Made by a program: the position numbers and the translations under genes. Below, in pieces: positions 11,423 to 22,167 of a DNA stretch of 64,000 bases (its first letter is position 1; each line of letters starts with the position of its first letter). A model generated the notes under the pieces. It was not told where the DNA came from. It saw only the letters and a program-made list of their open reading frames with translations, and searched no databases. The stretch lies in contig NJPS01000070.1 in NCBI GenBank assembly GCA_002946415.1, positions 62,001-126,000 on the forward strand, read 5' to 3'. The stretch is from Rutstroemia sp. NJR-2017a BVV2. Taxonomy: Eukaryota; Ascomycota; Leotiomycetes; Helotiales; Rutstroemiaceae.

Positions 11423-13362
11423 ATGTCGACAAGTGATGGACCCCACAATAGGTTAACAAACTACATAGCCTACCTCGATACCCAAGATCCCCCCACCCCA
11501 CGAATCGGCCACCTCGACCTCGAAACTTCCACCATCCAACCCTTGAGCTTCCTTTCCGGCGCCCCCCTCACCAACCTCTACCAAGTAATCCCCCTCCATC
11601 CCTCCCAAATCATCCCCACCGGCTCCCCTATCCCCCTCTCCCTCACCACCCTCCTCCCACCCCTCCCCTCCCGCGACGTCCTCGCCATCGGCAAAAACTA
11701 CCCCGAGCACGCCGCCGAGTTCCACTCCTCAGGCTACGACTCCAGCGACCAAGTCGCGCAGCCGACTCACCCCGTGATCTTCACCAAGCGTGCCACGAGC
11801 ATTATTGCGAGCGGGGAGGCGATACTGCCGCATGCTGAGTTCACGCAGACGCTTGATTATGAGGGGGAGATCGGGGTGATTATCGGAAAGCCGGGGTTTA
11901 GGATTAAGGAAGAAGATGCGATGGATTATGTTTGGGGGTATACGATTATCAATGATGTTACGGCGAGGGAGAGACAGAGAGATCATAAGCAGTTCTTTTT
12001 GGGGAAGTCGGCGGATAGTTTTTGTCCTATGGTAGGTCATGTGGTTGCTATGTGTTGCATGTTTATGCTCGTACAGTATCTTTATTTGTACAAGTCTAGT
12101 GGCTTAAATCATACCAAACACGCGTATAACCAACTGATATCTTACCTGCAACATAGGGACCCATCGCCGTCCCAGCCTCCGCACTTCCCCAGACCCTCAG
12201 AGTCCAAACCCACGTCAACGGCTCCCTGCGTCAGGATTCCACAACCGCCAATCTAATCTTCTCCATCCCCTACCTCATTGCCACACTTTCCCTTGCGCAA
12301 ACCCTCCAACCAGGCGATGTCATCGCCACAGGAACCCCCTTCGGCGTCGGCTTCGGCCAAAGTCCTCCCACTTTCCTCCAACCCGGCGACACCGTCGAGA
12401 TCTCCGTCACCGGTCTCGGCACGCTCACAAACACCGTTGCAGCCACATCAGCCAGAAACAAGACACTCGACACCATTTCTTCTTCATCTCATCAAGTCTT
12501 TCCAGTAAGCAATCTAGATAAATCAGCCGGTGGGAAAGGTCTCACGACAATCAACTCCAAACCTTTATACTACCGCAAAATAGGAAGCACATCCACAAAC
12601 GCCCAGTCGATTCTCTTCATCCACGGATTAGGCGATTCGTCAGAATGCTGGACTCCCTTGATCGAGGAAATGGAACTGGATAAGAAGTACGTTCTTCATC
12701 TTCTGGACCTCGAGGGCCATGGACTCTCGCCTACGTCGGCGGTTTCGGTTGTGTCAATCGAGTCGTATGCGAGGGATGTAGCGGCGTTGGTTGAGATGCT
12801 GGGGATACGGGATTGTATAATTATTGCGCATGGAATGGGATGTCTGGTTGCGGTGACCGCTTTGGTGGAGGTGGATGCGAAGGCGAACGCAAGCGAGGTG
12901 GTTATGGAGGAGAGGAAAACCGTCTTGCTTGGTCCGCCGCCACTGACTACTCCGCTTCCGGATGAGATGAGGAAAGATCTACTTACCAGAGCAGAAACAG
13001 CAAGGAAAGGCGGTATGGCAGCAGTTGTAGATTCTCTGACTCCCCCTGAGAAGAAGCGGCAGGATCATTTGGCCAGAACTTTGGAAAGGATAGCATTGAT
13101 GGGGATGGATGCAGAAGGGTATGCTAAAGGGTGCACGGCGCTCGCTAGTTGGGAGGGGCAATTGACAAAAATCAAGACGGATGCGTATGTAGTGAATGGG
13201 ATAAGCTCGTATGCTTATCCAGTGGATGTAACTCAAGCACAGGAGGACGTGCTTGGCCCAGAAAAAGGGAATTGGTTGGCGGTAGGGGGATTTTGGAGGG
13301 TTTTTGAGGATTGGGCCTTGTTCAGGGACTTGGTGGATGGGGTTGCGGGATTTCTGGGCTAA
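11423..13362 (+). CDS. Fumarylacetoacetate-hydrolase-family enzyme fused to a triad-less alpha/beta-hydrolase-like domain
   Basis: Two exons, 11423-12031 and 12157-13362, joined by a 125-nt phase-0 intron (GTAGGT...CATAG), encode 604 residues. The first 310 residues are a FAH/FAHD-type domain: LAIGKNYPEHAAEF, the metal-binding YEGEIGVIIGK with its two glutamates, INDVTARERQRDHKQF, FLGKSADSFCPMGP and the terminal TGTPFGVGFG. Such enzymes act on acylpyruvates or oxaloacetate with Mg2+. The frame then runs on, without stop or usable intron, into an alpha/beta-hydrolase fold starting near residue 345 (LFIHGLGDSSECW, oxyanion region). Its nucleophile elbow reads AHGMG, where HSMG is expected. The acid position reads NGISSYAYP (serine) and the late histidine position reads GGFWRVFED (phenylalanine). 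All three catalytic residues thus appear replaced. The upstream GTG at 11402 is not a fungal start, so the ATG at 11423 with A at -3 is used. Confidence 0.85.
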
Positions 13363-13764
13363 GTGTCCATATCAGAGAGTTTGATGTTATGGAGTTCCTG
13401 AGAAGATTAGGGCGTCGTGATGTAGGTGTAGGATTCCAGTATATTTTTGGAGCAGCCCACCCATTTCAAATTCTAGAGCTTCTATCTTTGGTGTTTATTT
13501 TGCAATTATTAGCACTCTCGCATATTCTGTGTGCTCTATTTGCCCAGCGGTTTCAGAAACTGGGATTCCATTTCGGCATATGCAGCGTCTAAGATTAAGA
13601 TATTTTTTCCCGTAATATATATGCCGAATCCATTTCGATCCCATCATATTAGATGTTGCCGTTTCACCTTATACAAAATCACGCCAAGCTATGCTTTCCA
13701 GTACCCAACTTTATACACCCAACTCCGTATCATGAGCCTCCGTTCTATGTGTGACATACAACTT
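13363..13764. other. Convergent 3' interval
   Basis: Shared downstream region of the FAH-fusion gene (plus) and PEX12 (minus). It is A/T-rich with no coding signal. Confidence 0.5.
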
Positions 13765-15042
13765 TTACACAAGCACTCTTCTCAACCCACTCGCACCACC
13801 CAGCACCCTCCTCCCAGTAACCGCACATCTTCCCTTCCCGCTCTCCCACTTCCCCTCTCTTTTTTCCTCACCATCCATAAATCGCTCTTGTAGTGCATGC
13901 TCTCCCTCAAGCCACCTGTGTATGCACGTATAGCAATACACATACCCCGTCTGGCACGCTGTCGGAGTTGTTATTTCATCTTTGCAAATCGGGCAGGTAT
14001 CATCCCCCTTTTCCGGGGCCGCGACAACGAAGATGGGAAGCAGAGAAAGCGAGGATGTCGGGGGTTTGGCGGGTACGTATTCTCCCTCCTCCTTGGCCTC
14101 TGACAATTTCGTAGTCGTCGCCTTGGGTGAAGGAACACCCGATGTGACGGGCGGCGGTAATTCGATCCCCTCTGTAGCTTTCCTTGATAACTGTTTCGCG
14201 AAATCCGAAGCATGCCACCACTCCAGGAACTTCAGCGCAAAGATCGAGGTTGGCAGTAAGAATTTCAGACTCCTTAAAATTGTCCTAACAGCTACTCTTG
14301 GATCCAGGAGACTCATTACACCCAAATTAGAAAGCGGACTACTTGAGGAAGCATTTTCTAGTGCCTCGAAAGCTTGGAAATCCGCTTGCGACAACCGTCT
14401 TAACCGTGTGCCAATCAGCCATAGGAATGGATCGTTGTATTTGCTATTATCAAATAGATAACCTAGGTTGAAAGCCAGCATGCTGAAATAGTATGCCGCG
14501 TTGAGGGACGGGTATATGTTCCTCAGAAACCAACGATAATAATGCATAAATCGCTGTTTCATGGTTGGATTTGGTGGCATCCGTGTATAGTTTGCACCAA
14601 GCAGCGCTCGGGGCGCATTGATTTCGTGAGATTCATCGAGGCGACGTTTGAGATAGGGGATGCCGACTAGGACGGCGAGGTTCTTCCATATATCGAGACG
14701 CGTGAGTTTGAGAGTTTCGCGGAGGGAGGACGATGCGCCTTCGCTGGTAAGTCGAAGGGAGCCGATGGCGGAAGGGATAGATCGCTCGCGCTTTAGGGAG
14801 TAGAAGTTTTCGACGAAACTGGAGGAGTAATTGGTTAGGTAGTGGTGTTCCACGCCGAGAAAGAGGAGCGCATGGATTTCGTGGAAGGAGTTTAGGATGG
14901 GTAGTAAATGGCGAGGATATCGATGAGTTGCAACGGTGAGAAGATAACGAAGGGATGGTGGAAGGAGAGATGATAGCTGTGTAGAAGAGAGGAGTTCGAA
15001 GAGCGATGGCTTGTAAGGATCTATATGAGCGTTGGTAGCCAT
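13765..15042 (-). CDS. PEX12: Peroxin-12, RING-finger peroxisomal E3 subunit
   Basis: Intronless, 425 residues, the usual length for fungal Pex12. The protein is one of the three RING peroxins (Pex2, Pex10, Pex12) that form the peroxisomal membrane ubiquitin ligase and retro-translocation channel needed for recycling the Pex5 receptor. The N-terminal Pex2/Pex12 region shows DPYKPSLFELLSSTQLSSLLPPSLRYLL, ANYTRMPPNPTMKQRFMHYYRW and membrane helices around AAYYFSMLAFNLGYLF. The C-terminal RING starts near residue 350 (CPICKDEITTPTACQTGYVYCYTCIHRWL) and ends with CAVTGRRV. As in all Pex12 proteins the RING is incomplete: it keeps four cysteines in the first half and one late cysteine, so it should bind one zinc. 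The ATG at 15042 opens MATNAHIDPYKPS, as expected for the family. Confidence 0.95.
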   Translation of the reverse strand: MATNAHIDPYKPSLFELLSSTQLSSLLPPSLRYLLTVATHRYPRHLLPILNSFHEIHALLFLGVEHHYLTNYSSSFVENFYSLKRERSIPSAIGSLRLTSEGASSSLRETLKLTRLDIWKNLAVLVGIPYLKRRLDESHEINAPRALLGANYTRMPPNPTMKQRFMHYYRWFLRNIYPSLNAAYYFSMLAFNLGYLFDNSKYNDPFLWLIGTRLRRLSQADFQAFEALENASSSSPLSNLGVMSLLDPRVAVRTILRSLKFLLPTSIFALKFLEWWHASDFAKQLSRKATEGIELPPPVTSGVPSPKATTTKLSEAKEEGEYVPAKPPTSSLSLLPIFVVAAPEKGDDTCPICKDEITTPTACQTGYVYCYTCIHRWLEGEHALQERFMDGEEKREGKWESGKGRCAVTGRRVLGGASGLRRVLV

Positions 15043-15614
15043 GATGAGGAAAGGGTGGGAGTGTCGATGCTTGTTGTTTGATTAAGATTTCTGGATATAA
15101 GGAGCTTTGGAGAGATGCAGTGTATATGGACGGAAATGATTGGCGGTGTGTAGAAGAAGTTGCTGCCGCAGCTTATAGACTTTGAAACAGATATTCCAAG
15201 TGAAATAGCATCAAATCATTAATATCGTACAGTCGTAAACATGATGAGGCTATACATCCAATTGTTGAAGCAGGAGATAATGTTTTCCATCGCGAGGCTG
15301 TGATACCGAGGTTCAGTGAGGTTAATTCGTAGTCACGTGAATCAACGCAGAACAGAGCTACGTCTGATAGTGGAAGATGGGAGGTGGAAAATAGGCCCCT
15401 GGGTGGTGACCCGCTTTTCCATCTGCGTAGGCAGAACCGCGTCACCGCCTGGAAACATGCACGTGACTGGGTCCGATTTCCACCGGCCTACCCCACTACT
15501 GTATCTTGAACACCTTCTTAACCTTCAAAGTATACTCTTAGTGTGCAGATAAAACCATACCGTAATACAATCCATAAATATATATAAGAAACTCAGACGA
15601 AAATAGCCCCGGAT
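15043..15614. other. Intergenic, no gene seen
   Basis: PEX12 upstream region and the 3' flank of the thioredoxin-fold gene. It contains isolated CACGTGA elements (15332-15338 and 15459-15465) that could bind bHLH factors. No coding signal. Confidence 0.4.
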
Positions 15615-16006
15615 TTAATCCCTTGTCTCCCCCATAGCTTGCAGAATAGCCATTAGACCAGAAAACTCTCTACCGGAATAATGAACGACCATTTCTCCAC
15701 CCTTCCAGAACATGAAATTAACTGAGACAGGCACATGGAACCTCTTAGAAAGCTCAACGAGCACACGCATGTCTATACCGTATATTGTAAGGTACGAGTG
15801 AGTCTCCGCAAATTGCTTGACTGCGGGGGAGAAGTCTTTGTAGAAAGTGTAAAGACAGAATATAAAAACAGGTCTCGTAGAGTTTTGAACCTTTGAGGTA
15901 AACTCTTCTATACTAGATTTATAGGAGAACGTCAGCAATCCTTGGAGTTAGATGGTTTTGCCCTGGGAGGACAGACGTACGTCGTGATACGCAGCGGGAA
16001 GTCCAT
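15615..16006 (-). CDS. Thioredoxin-fold protein lacking the CxxC active site
   Basis: Two exons, 16006-15981 and 15912-15615, joined by a 68-nt intron with GTACGT donor, TGCTGACG branch and TCTAG acceptor, encode 107 residues, the size of a typical thioredoxin. The fold signature is visible: MDFPLRITTIEEFTSKV, then the strand VFIF, the helix start, IYGIDMRVLVELSKRFHVPV for the D-x-D...ela..y.v segment, and NFMFWKGGEMV for the FKxG strand. Where WCGPC is expected the protein reads LYTFYKDFSP, so both redox cysteines are tyrosine, and the cis-proline position reads SVN rather than MPT. It cannot be an ordinary disulfide reductase; a binding or scaffold role is possible. The short first exon is inferred from splice motifs. 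The protein is intact in frame although its neighbour is a pseudogene. Confidence 0.7.
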
Positions 16007-16559
16007 TATAACTCACACGCCAAAGAGCTGATATCGTGGCTTTATTTAAATCGCAGGCAGCTAATTCGATTACTCCAAGTAGTAGTCTGAACACGCTACA
16101 ATATTGATGAAGAGCATAGAGCTTCTAAGGGAGGAGCTGTCGCGGGGAACCTTGGTCCCAGTCAGCTGATATGTATTGGTGCCTAACCCTACCAGTAAGA
16201 GGAGACTAAGCCTCGTCGACAACGCATAAATCCACGGTAAATAATTCTTAATCTGTGGTAGAGTATAAGCCTTATAGAGGAAAGCAAAAACCATCAGCGA
16301 ACCACATCCTGTCGCTGCTCCCTTCTATTTCAATTCAGAAACAGACTGGTTGTGCCCGCGCAGTGTAATAATTTACTTGACTTCACTCTCTTCTCTCCGC
16401 AATGGTTAATTTCAGAATAGATCATGTTACTCAACCTAGAAGAGGGCGACTCTGGAGTGAACATGCCTTTTATGATCTTCCTATGCCATGTTACACACCT
16501 GTAATTTGTCCTTTTTGTATAAATAGCGGATTTTTCCCCATTAGCTAGAGAACATCAAG
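16007..16559. other. Intergenic, possibly the promoter remnant of the amidase pseudogene
   Basis: No convincing gene. An ATG at 16402 followed by VNFRIDHVTQPRRGRLW and a stop after about 49 codons may or may not belong to the decayed amidase gene that follows. Confidence 0.35.
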
Positions 16560-18985
16560 TCAATTTATCCCACAATATCCACTGAAGCATCCGGAACGTC
16601 GACATCCTCTGCCGAATATGGAGCGCACAACGGGTTCGGTGCTAGAATAGCTAGTACAAGCTTCGTCGATCCGAGTCTCTTCTTTGAGTTTGGTACCCGC
16701 CGATACGTCGCATGGCCCAATCTCTCAGTGGGCAACCTACCATCATCTGAATATTCTCTAGTCTGGCGTTTCTAGGAACTCTAGGATTCTAACTTCAAGG
16801 AGCACTCTTTCACAGCTGTTATTTACTTCCCGACAGACTACCAAGATGATATTGATTGGCTGGGAAAGCATATCACTCACTCACTAGAATCTGATGATGT
16901 TTTACACATAAATTTTCTCCAAGCAATCTTGCTTACTGGACCAGGTGCTAAGGAGTTGTCACTTAATTGTGACTCCTTGCGATCACGTATGTCTCATGGA
17001 CACTTGGGGAATCTTGAAAATTAGGGATGTGGGCAATCAAGAGGACCTGTTACCCGGCCCGTATATGGCTGTTAAGGGGAAACTCTAGCAGGTGCTCCGC
17101 CTCTACGATGACACTCAAGGCGCATTCTTAGCACCAGTAAAAAAATCAATAAAGGATAGGTTTGTCACCAAGGCCTATTGCTATCGGGTCCCATTCAAGC
17201 CAAAATATACTCAGCTGTTTTGATTTCTTGAACGATGCGAGGGATGGCTGGAATTGTTGTTCGGTAGCTGTGCCCTCACGTTTGGCGTATATGAATTCAG
17301 AGAGGTATCCCCTAAATGGATGTCGTGTAGCACTGAAGGTCGCATTTGACCTCGGGGGCTCGAAGATGTCTATGTGCAACCGCGCGTAGCTTGAACTGTA
17401 CCCACCGGCCAAATCTACTGCTCCATCACTTGACAACATCATTGGAAATGGGGCATGGATGTTAGGGAAGACAAAATTGAGTTCTTTTCTATTGAGAGTG
17501 AAGCCTTCCGAATCGGTTGATTTTCAAACGGCTTGGAATCCTCGTGGAGACGGCTATCAGGGCCACGAGGTAGCAGTAGTGGTAGCTGCTGCCACTGCAG
17601 CATACGATTGTGTGGATATTGCAATTGGAACTGACAGTATGTTTCCTTTTATTAATTCCTGTTGTGAAGTATTTGGCCTAGATTAATTGCTCAGAAAATG
17701 GGAGCATTCGGAGGCCAGCTCAATGTAATGGACTATTTGGTCTCCGGCCAAGCAGGGAATCTTTTCGTTGGAAGGCATTTTCACCATCTTCAAGTAAAAC
17801 TCCTATTCATCAAGCCAAACTTTCTATAACTAATACATGCACTTAGACACTTCGACGTCCCAGGAATCTTCTCAAGGAATCTTGGAAAGCTCTCCGTTTT
17901 TGCAGAAACGTGGTACGGTGAAGGAAAGTCACGCATGAAGCAAAAGGTTCGTGATAGTTATCGGATCTTGAACATACGTGCTGAATATAGGTTTAGAATT
18001 TACCAATGGCGATTGTCGTCCCAGTTGACTTATTTCCATCGGAAGACAGTCTCTCAAAACAGTTAGTGCCGAAGCTGATTGAAGACCTCGAGAACCACCT
18101 GGAAGTTGAAGCCCAGAGGATCGGCATGAGCGAGATTTGGAAGCAGCAACCCCCGCAAGCAGCTGCCGGAGAGAGTCTACACGAGTATTTGAAAGAATTA
18201 TGTCTCTTTTGCCAGGAATGCCCATTTTGACCGTCATGTAGGTTGGCGTGAATACATTCCTGACGAGAACTACCACAGCACCGCAGGATTCAGGGATGAT
18301 TACTTGAAGAAGTTTGATCGGAGCCCATTCTCGAGTCCATTTGTGACATGGTGATGGTAATTTTATTCTTGACTATCTATTCAAAATCAATGTATCCGCT
18401 CAGGAAATTTGGAAAGCAATACACAGCTGAGCAACATGAAGAGGGTATGTGGAGAATGAACCTGCATGAAGAATGGTTTCTGCAAACAGTGATGCAAGTT
18501 GACACAGCCAACACATTAGTTGTTGTGCAGAGTGAAAATGCCAAACCAAACTACCGCGATGGCCCTCCACCGTGGGAGTATATCACGCTCTATGCCGGCA
18601 TGCCCAACTAACACTCGCCTAGTGCGTACTACATCCAATCTGCATGGCATCAGTGGTGGATATCGCCGATTCTAGGCGCACCTGAGATAATAATTCCGGG
18701 TAAGTGTTCTCTCGGGATGTAGAGAGACAAACATCCCGATGTTAAAAGTCAGACAAATCCGATATGAATCTCGGATTAGTAGCCAAACAGAATATCTCCC
18801 GGTTACGGCATCAATTATGGGCCCGCCAGGTATGAAATTCCCTTTGCCCCAGGGTCTCGCAACTAATACGGTTTAGATATGGATGTGACCTTGATTGGAG
18901 TTACGAAGTTCCTCATGAAAGATACTGGATGGCCTTTAGTGGCTAATTCTGGCAAGACTTCCCGTTTTACTCTCTTCGACACTTC
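16560..18985 (+). pseudogene. Decayed amidase-signature family gene (Arp1-like N-terminal region plus amidase)
   Basis: Family landmarks appear in the correct order on the plus strand but in shifting frames. These include an N-terminal region (EYGAHNGFGARIAST, then AVIYFPTDYQDDIDWLGKHI and SDDVLHINFLQAILLTG at about 16830-16940). Next comes the segment before the catalytic lysine, with LELYPPAKSTAPSLDNIIGN and GKTKLSSF at 17390-17485. Then GPRGSSSGS, the amidase serine signature, at about 17562-17590, one base out of frame with the lysine part. Then PPPWEYITLYAGMPN at about 18560-18610. Then AYYIQSAWHQWWISPILGAPEII and YESRISSQTEYLPVTASIMGPPG up to 18830. Finally, after an old intron, DMDVTLIGVTKFLMKDTGWP up to about 18980. 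Breaks include a TAG replacing the tyrosine codon after CNRA (17388-17390), the frameshift at the GSSSGS motif and several later stops. Intron positions are still recognisable, so this is decay in place and not a processed copy. Confidence 0.8.
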
Positions 18986-20254
18986 GCTTCTACTAACCGC
19001 AGGCCAAGGAATATTGAGTGACATCAATCCTAGGTAAGATCCCAAGATCGGGCGTGATGTAACCTTAGCTGGCACGTGATTCCGTAATGCACAAACCTAT
19101 CGCATTATCATTATTTTCTCCTCATCAACAACCATCGCTCACAACCCCATTTCTGAGCGATATCAACTAGTCTCGGTTTCCTTAAAACCTCCCCGGACAT
19201 TTCCTCAGAAAGATTTGTTGCATGTCATAAGATTCATAGATCTCAAAATCTGGTTCATGTTTACCTCATTTGGCAAAAGATCGGCAAAAATTCCAGGATC
19301 TTGATCATTTGCTGTTTGAAAAGATACATGCGACAAGGGCTATCCGTGAACCATTCGTAATCCTTATACTAGACTATTTTTTGTAAGCGCCGTAGTCCAG
19401 TAAAAAATCCACGTTCTAATGGAAAAGTTTGGTTCGACGATTGCAAGTCAAATTCTTTGATTTACCAGAAGGATACCTTCGTTCGAGTAGCGGATGATGT
19501 GAAATTAAGATATTATCCTTGTCATAAACTAACTCCGCTCTCCTGCATCTTCTACTATTAGCTAAGCTACTTTACCGTCTAGAGCAGGAATGAAGCTTTC
19601 CTTATATGCATGAGATCAGCCGAGTGGGGGCACCTAAATTCCTTAGGGGCCATGAAGTTGCATGAACCATTGTTCATATAAGACTGAAGATGGTAGCTAC
19701 TGAACAGTAGAGACACACAATGGATTGTCTCCCTCGTGTGTAAGTTGAGCCAGTTGTCGATAACGACTGCAGGCTGCCGGTGGGTGTACACCACCGAGAA
19801 GCAGAGCGCGATCGACAGCTATGATGAGTATTCACCACTCACATATTACCTCTTCAACTGACAGGCCGACGCCACGGCAAGAATAGTATTTACAAAGTAG
19901 AGCGGACGCATTGCAAGAAGCCCTGAGATAGATCGAGTGATCATATGAAAGGGCAAATGAAGATCTTTCGCTCGATTTGGGGGGGCCTGCAGGGTGAAAG
20001 AATTCACGGATTTGCTGGTTGGCAGCCCCGTCAGTACGCTGGCATAAAGTATGCAAGTGAACACATTCCGCGATGCTTTGTAATCCCAAAATACAGCATG
20101 GGACGTATCCAAAGAGGGGTAATGAGATGTCAGCAAATGAATGAATAAATACATAATTATTATCTAGGATACCATTGTCAGGACTTTCCTCCGCACTTTG
20201 TCTTTCCATCTCACTTTGTCTTTCCATTTCAATTAAACTGCGTTCGCCATCGAA
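18986..20254. other. Intergenic, no gene seen
   Basis: A/T-rich interval between the amidase pseudogene and the amidohydrolase. Short overlapping open frames on the minus strand (19832-20227) lack coding character. Confidence 0.4.
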
Positions 20255-21924
20255 ATGGCACAGTCTAATGGTAAAACCAACACCGACTGGTTAACAGCCA
20301 GCGTGCAAGAGCCTCTCGAAGGATACGACGGACCACCCCGAAATGTGACTACCATCAACTCCGTCAACTTCGCCTCCAACCTCCAACCCCCCGCATACTC
20401 CATCCTTGGCACATCTCCCACCTCTCAAATCCTCTTTCTTGACTTGCAAATCCTCGATTCCACAGGGCGCGCTCCCTACCCGGGCGACGTTCTGATAACC
20501 GGCGAACGCATATCCCGCGTGGGCGCCCTATCCAGCACCGAGATATCCGAACTGCGCAAAAATCCCGACGTGCGCGTGATCGATGGACGCGGCCGAACGC
20601 TCATGAGTGGGCTTGGTGACGCTCATACGCATTTATCCTGGAACGGGGGCGACTTGGATGCGCTTGGGGGGTTGGGAGTGGAGGAGCATACGCTGTTGAC
20701 GGCGAGGAGCGCGAAATGTTATTTGGATTCGGGATATACTATGTAAGTGTACTTGTTCAGTTCCATCCACACTTAGAAAATTGAAGATTGAGTTTGATAA
20801 ATAAAAAGGTGTTACGGAGCGGCATCGGCAAAAGACCGCCTTGATGTCGTGATCCGCGATGCAATTAATGCAGGGGATCTTCCTGGACCGCGTTACTTGG
20901 CGAATGGAATGGAGATGGCGAGACGAGATGGGGATATCATTCCTGGGATTACGGCGTATGCGGATGGGCCGGAGGAGATGAGAGAAGTGATTAGAAACCA
21001 TGTTAAGATTGGAGTCGACCAGATTAAGTTGAGTATGAGTGGCGAACAGGTGAGAGATATTTTATCCATATAACACTGATCTTCTGGACGGGGAACGAGT
21101 CTGACGTGTGAGAAAGATTACCGAAACGAGATCCGCTGAAGATTGCTACTTCTCGGATGCTGAGACACAGGCTTGTGTTGAGGAGGCTCATGGCTTGGGT
21201 CGACGATTATGTGCACATGCGAGAGCTCGTGATTCAGTGAAGATGTGTGTGAGGCATGGGGTAGATGTCATTTACCATGCATCATATATTGACGCCGAAG
21301 GAATGGACATGCTTGAAGCGCAAAAGCACAAACACATTGTTGCACCCGCTATAAATTTCCTGGTCGCGTGTAGTAAGTCGCTCCCCATCTTGATTTTTGA
21401 ACAAAGTTAATAAATCCCCAGCCAACGAAACAAGCGAATTCGGATACCCTCGCCAAAAGGCAACGCTAGTAGGCTATCAGAAAGAGTTAGAAACGTCTAT
21501 CCGATGCCTACGCGAAATGCACAAACGTGGTATCGTTGTCCTCCCTGGCGGTGACTATGGATTCGTATGGACCCCTCATGGAACATATGCGCGTGATCTC
21601 CATCATTTCGTCAAGTATTGTGGGTTTTCTCCAATGGAATCGATAATTGCGGCGACGGCTGGTGTTGCGAAGTTGTTTATGCGAGAACATGAGTTAGGAA
21701 AGATTCAGCCGGGCTTCTTTGGTGACTGCATTTTGGTGGACGGAAATCCTTTGGAGGATATTACCATCTTGCAAGATCATGATAAGTTGAATGTTATTGT
21801 GATTAATGGAAGAGTACATAAAGCGGGTCAGAAGGAATATGTTGCTCCACCGGTGGCTGGACAGAACGGAAATGTTCATCCGATTGTGCCTGACATTCCT
21901 AATCTGGAGGATCAGAAGAATTGA
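20255..21924 (+). CDS. Metal-dependent amidohydrolase (Xaa-Pro dipeptidase / imidazolonepropionase-like)
   Basis: Four exons, 20255-20742, 20809-21049, 21117-21372 and 21422-21924, encode 495 residues; introns are 66, 67 and 49 nt. It is a TIM-barrel amidohydrolase with the binuclear-metal set in order: His124 and His126 (GDAHTHL), Lys236 as the carbamylated bridging residue (DQIKLSMSG), His277 (CAHARARD), His297 (IYHASY) and Asp373 (GGDYGFVW). The small beta-sandwich domain is split between the N-terminus (ILFLDLQILDSTG...VLITGERISRVG) and the C-terminus (GKIQPGFFGDCILVDGNPLEDITIL...VIVINGRVHK). The layout matches the fungal group that includes ochratoxin-hydrolysing amidase of Aspergillus and bacterial aryldialkyl or Xaa-Pro-dipeptidases; the natural substrate is unknown. 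No signal peptide is seen, so it is probably cytosolic. It is convergent with a Zn2Cys6 regulator 240 bp downstream. Confidence 0.9.
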
Positions 21925-22167
21925 TAGCCACGAGTAGAGATGAAGTATTGCGCCCGTCTTGAGCTTGAATATTGAATAAAAAACACTAATAAATTTACGT
22001 CCGAGGGTATCCAGGCTATTTCTATGTGCAGACAAGCCCCGGCAGAATCTAGTAAGGTATTGTTGCAGGGTAGGCCGAAAGACAAAATGGCGAAGGAAAG
22101 TGAGTCCAGGTGATTGTCAGATTACTTAGATTCATTCCTGGAGCAGGCGGATCTCACCGCGTCGTTA

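Noticed and set aside
16070..16294. Minus-strand 74-codon frame with an ATG and hydrophobic residues
   Set aside because: Isolated, no homology recognised, no promoter or splice context, and hydrophobic patches arise easily in A/T-rich DNA.
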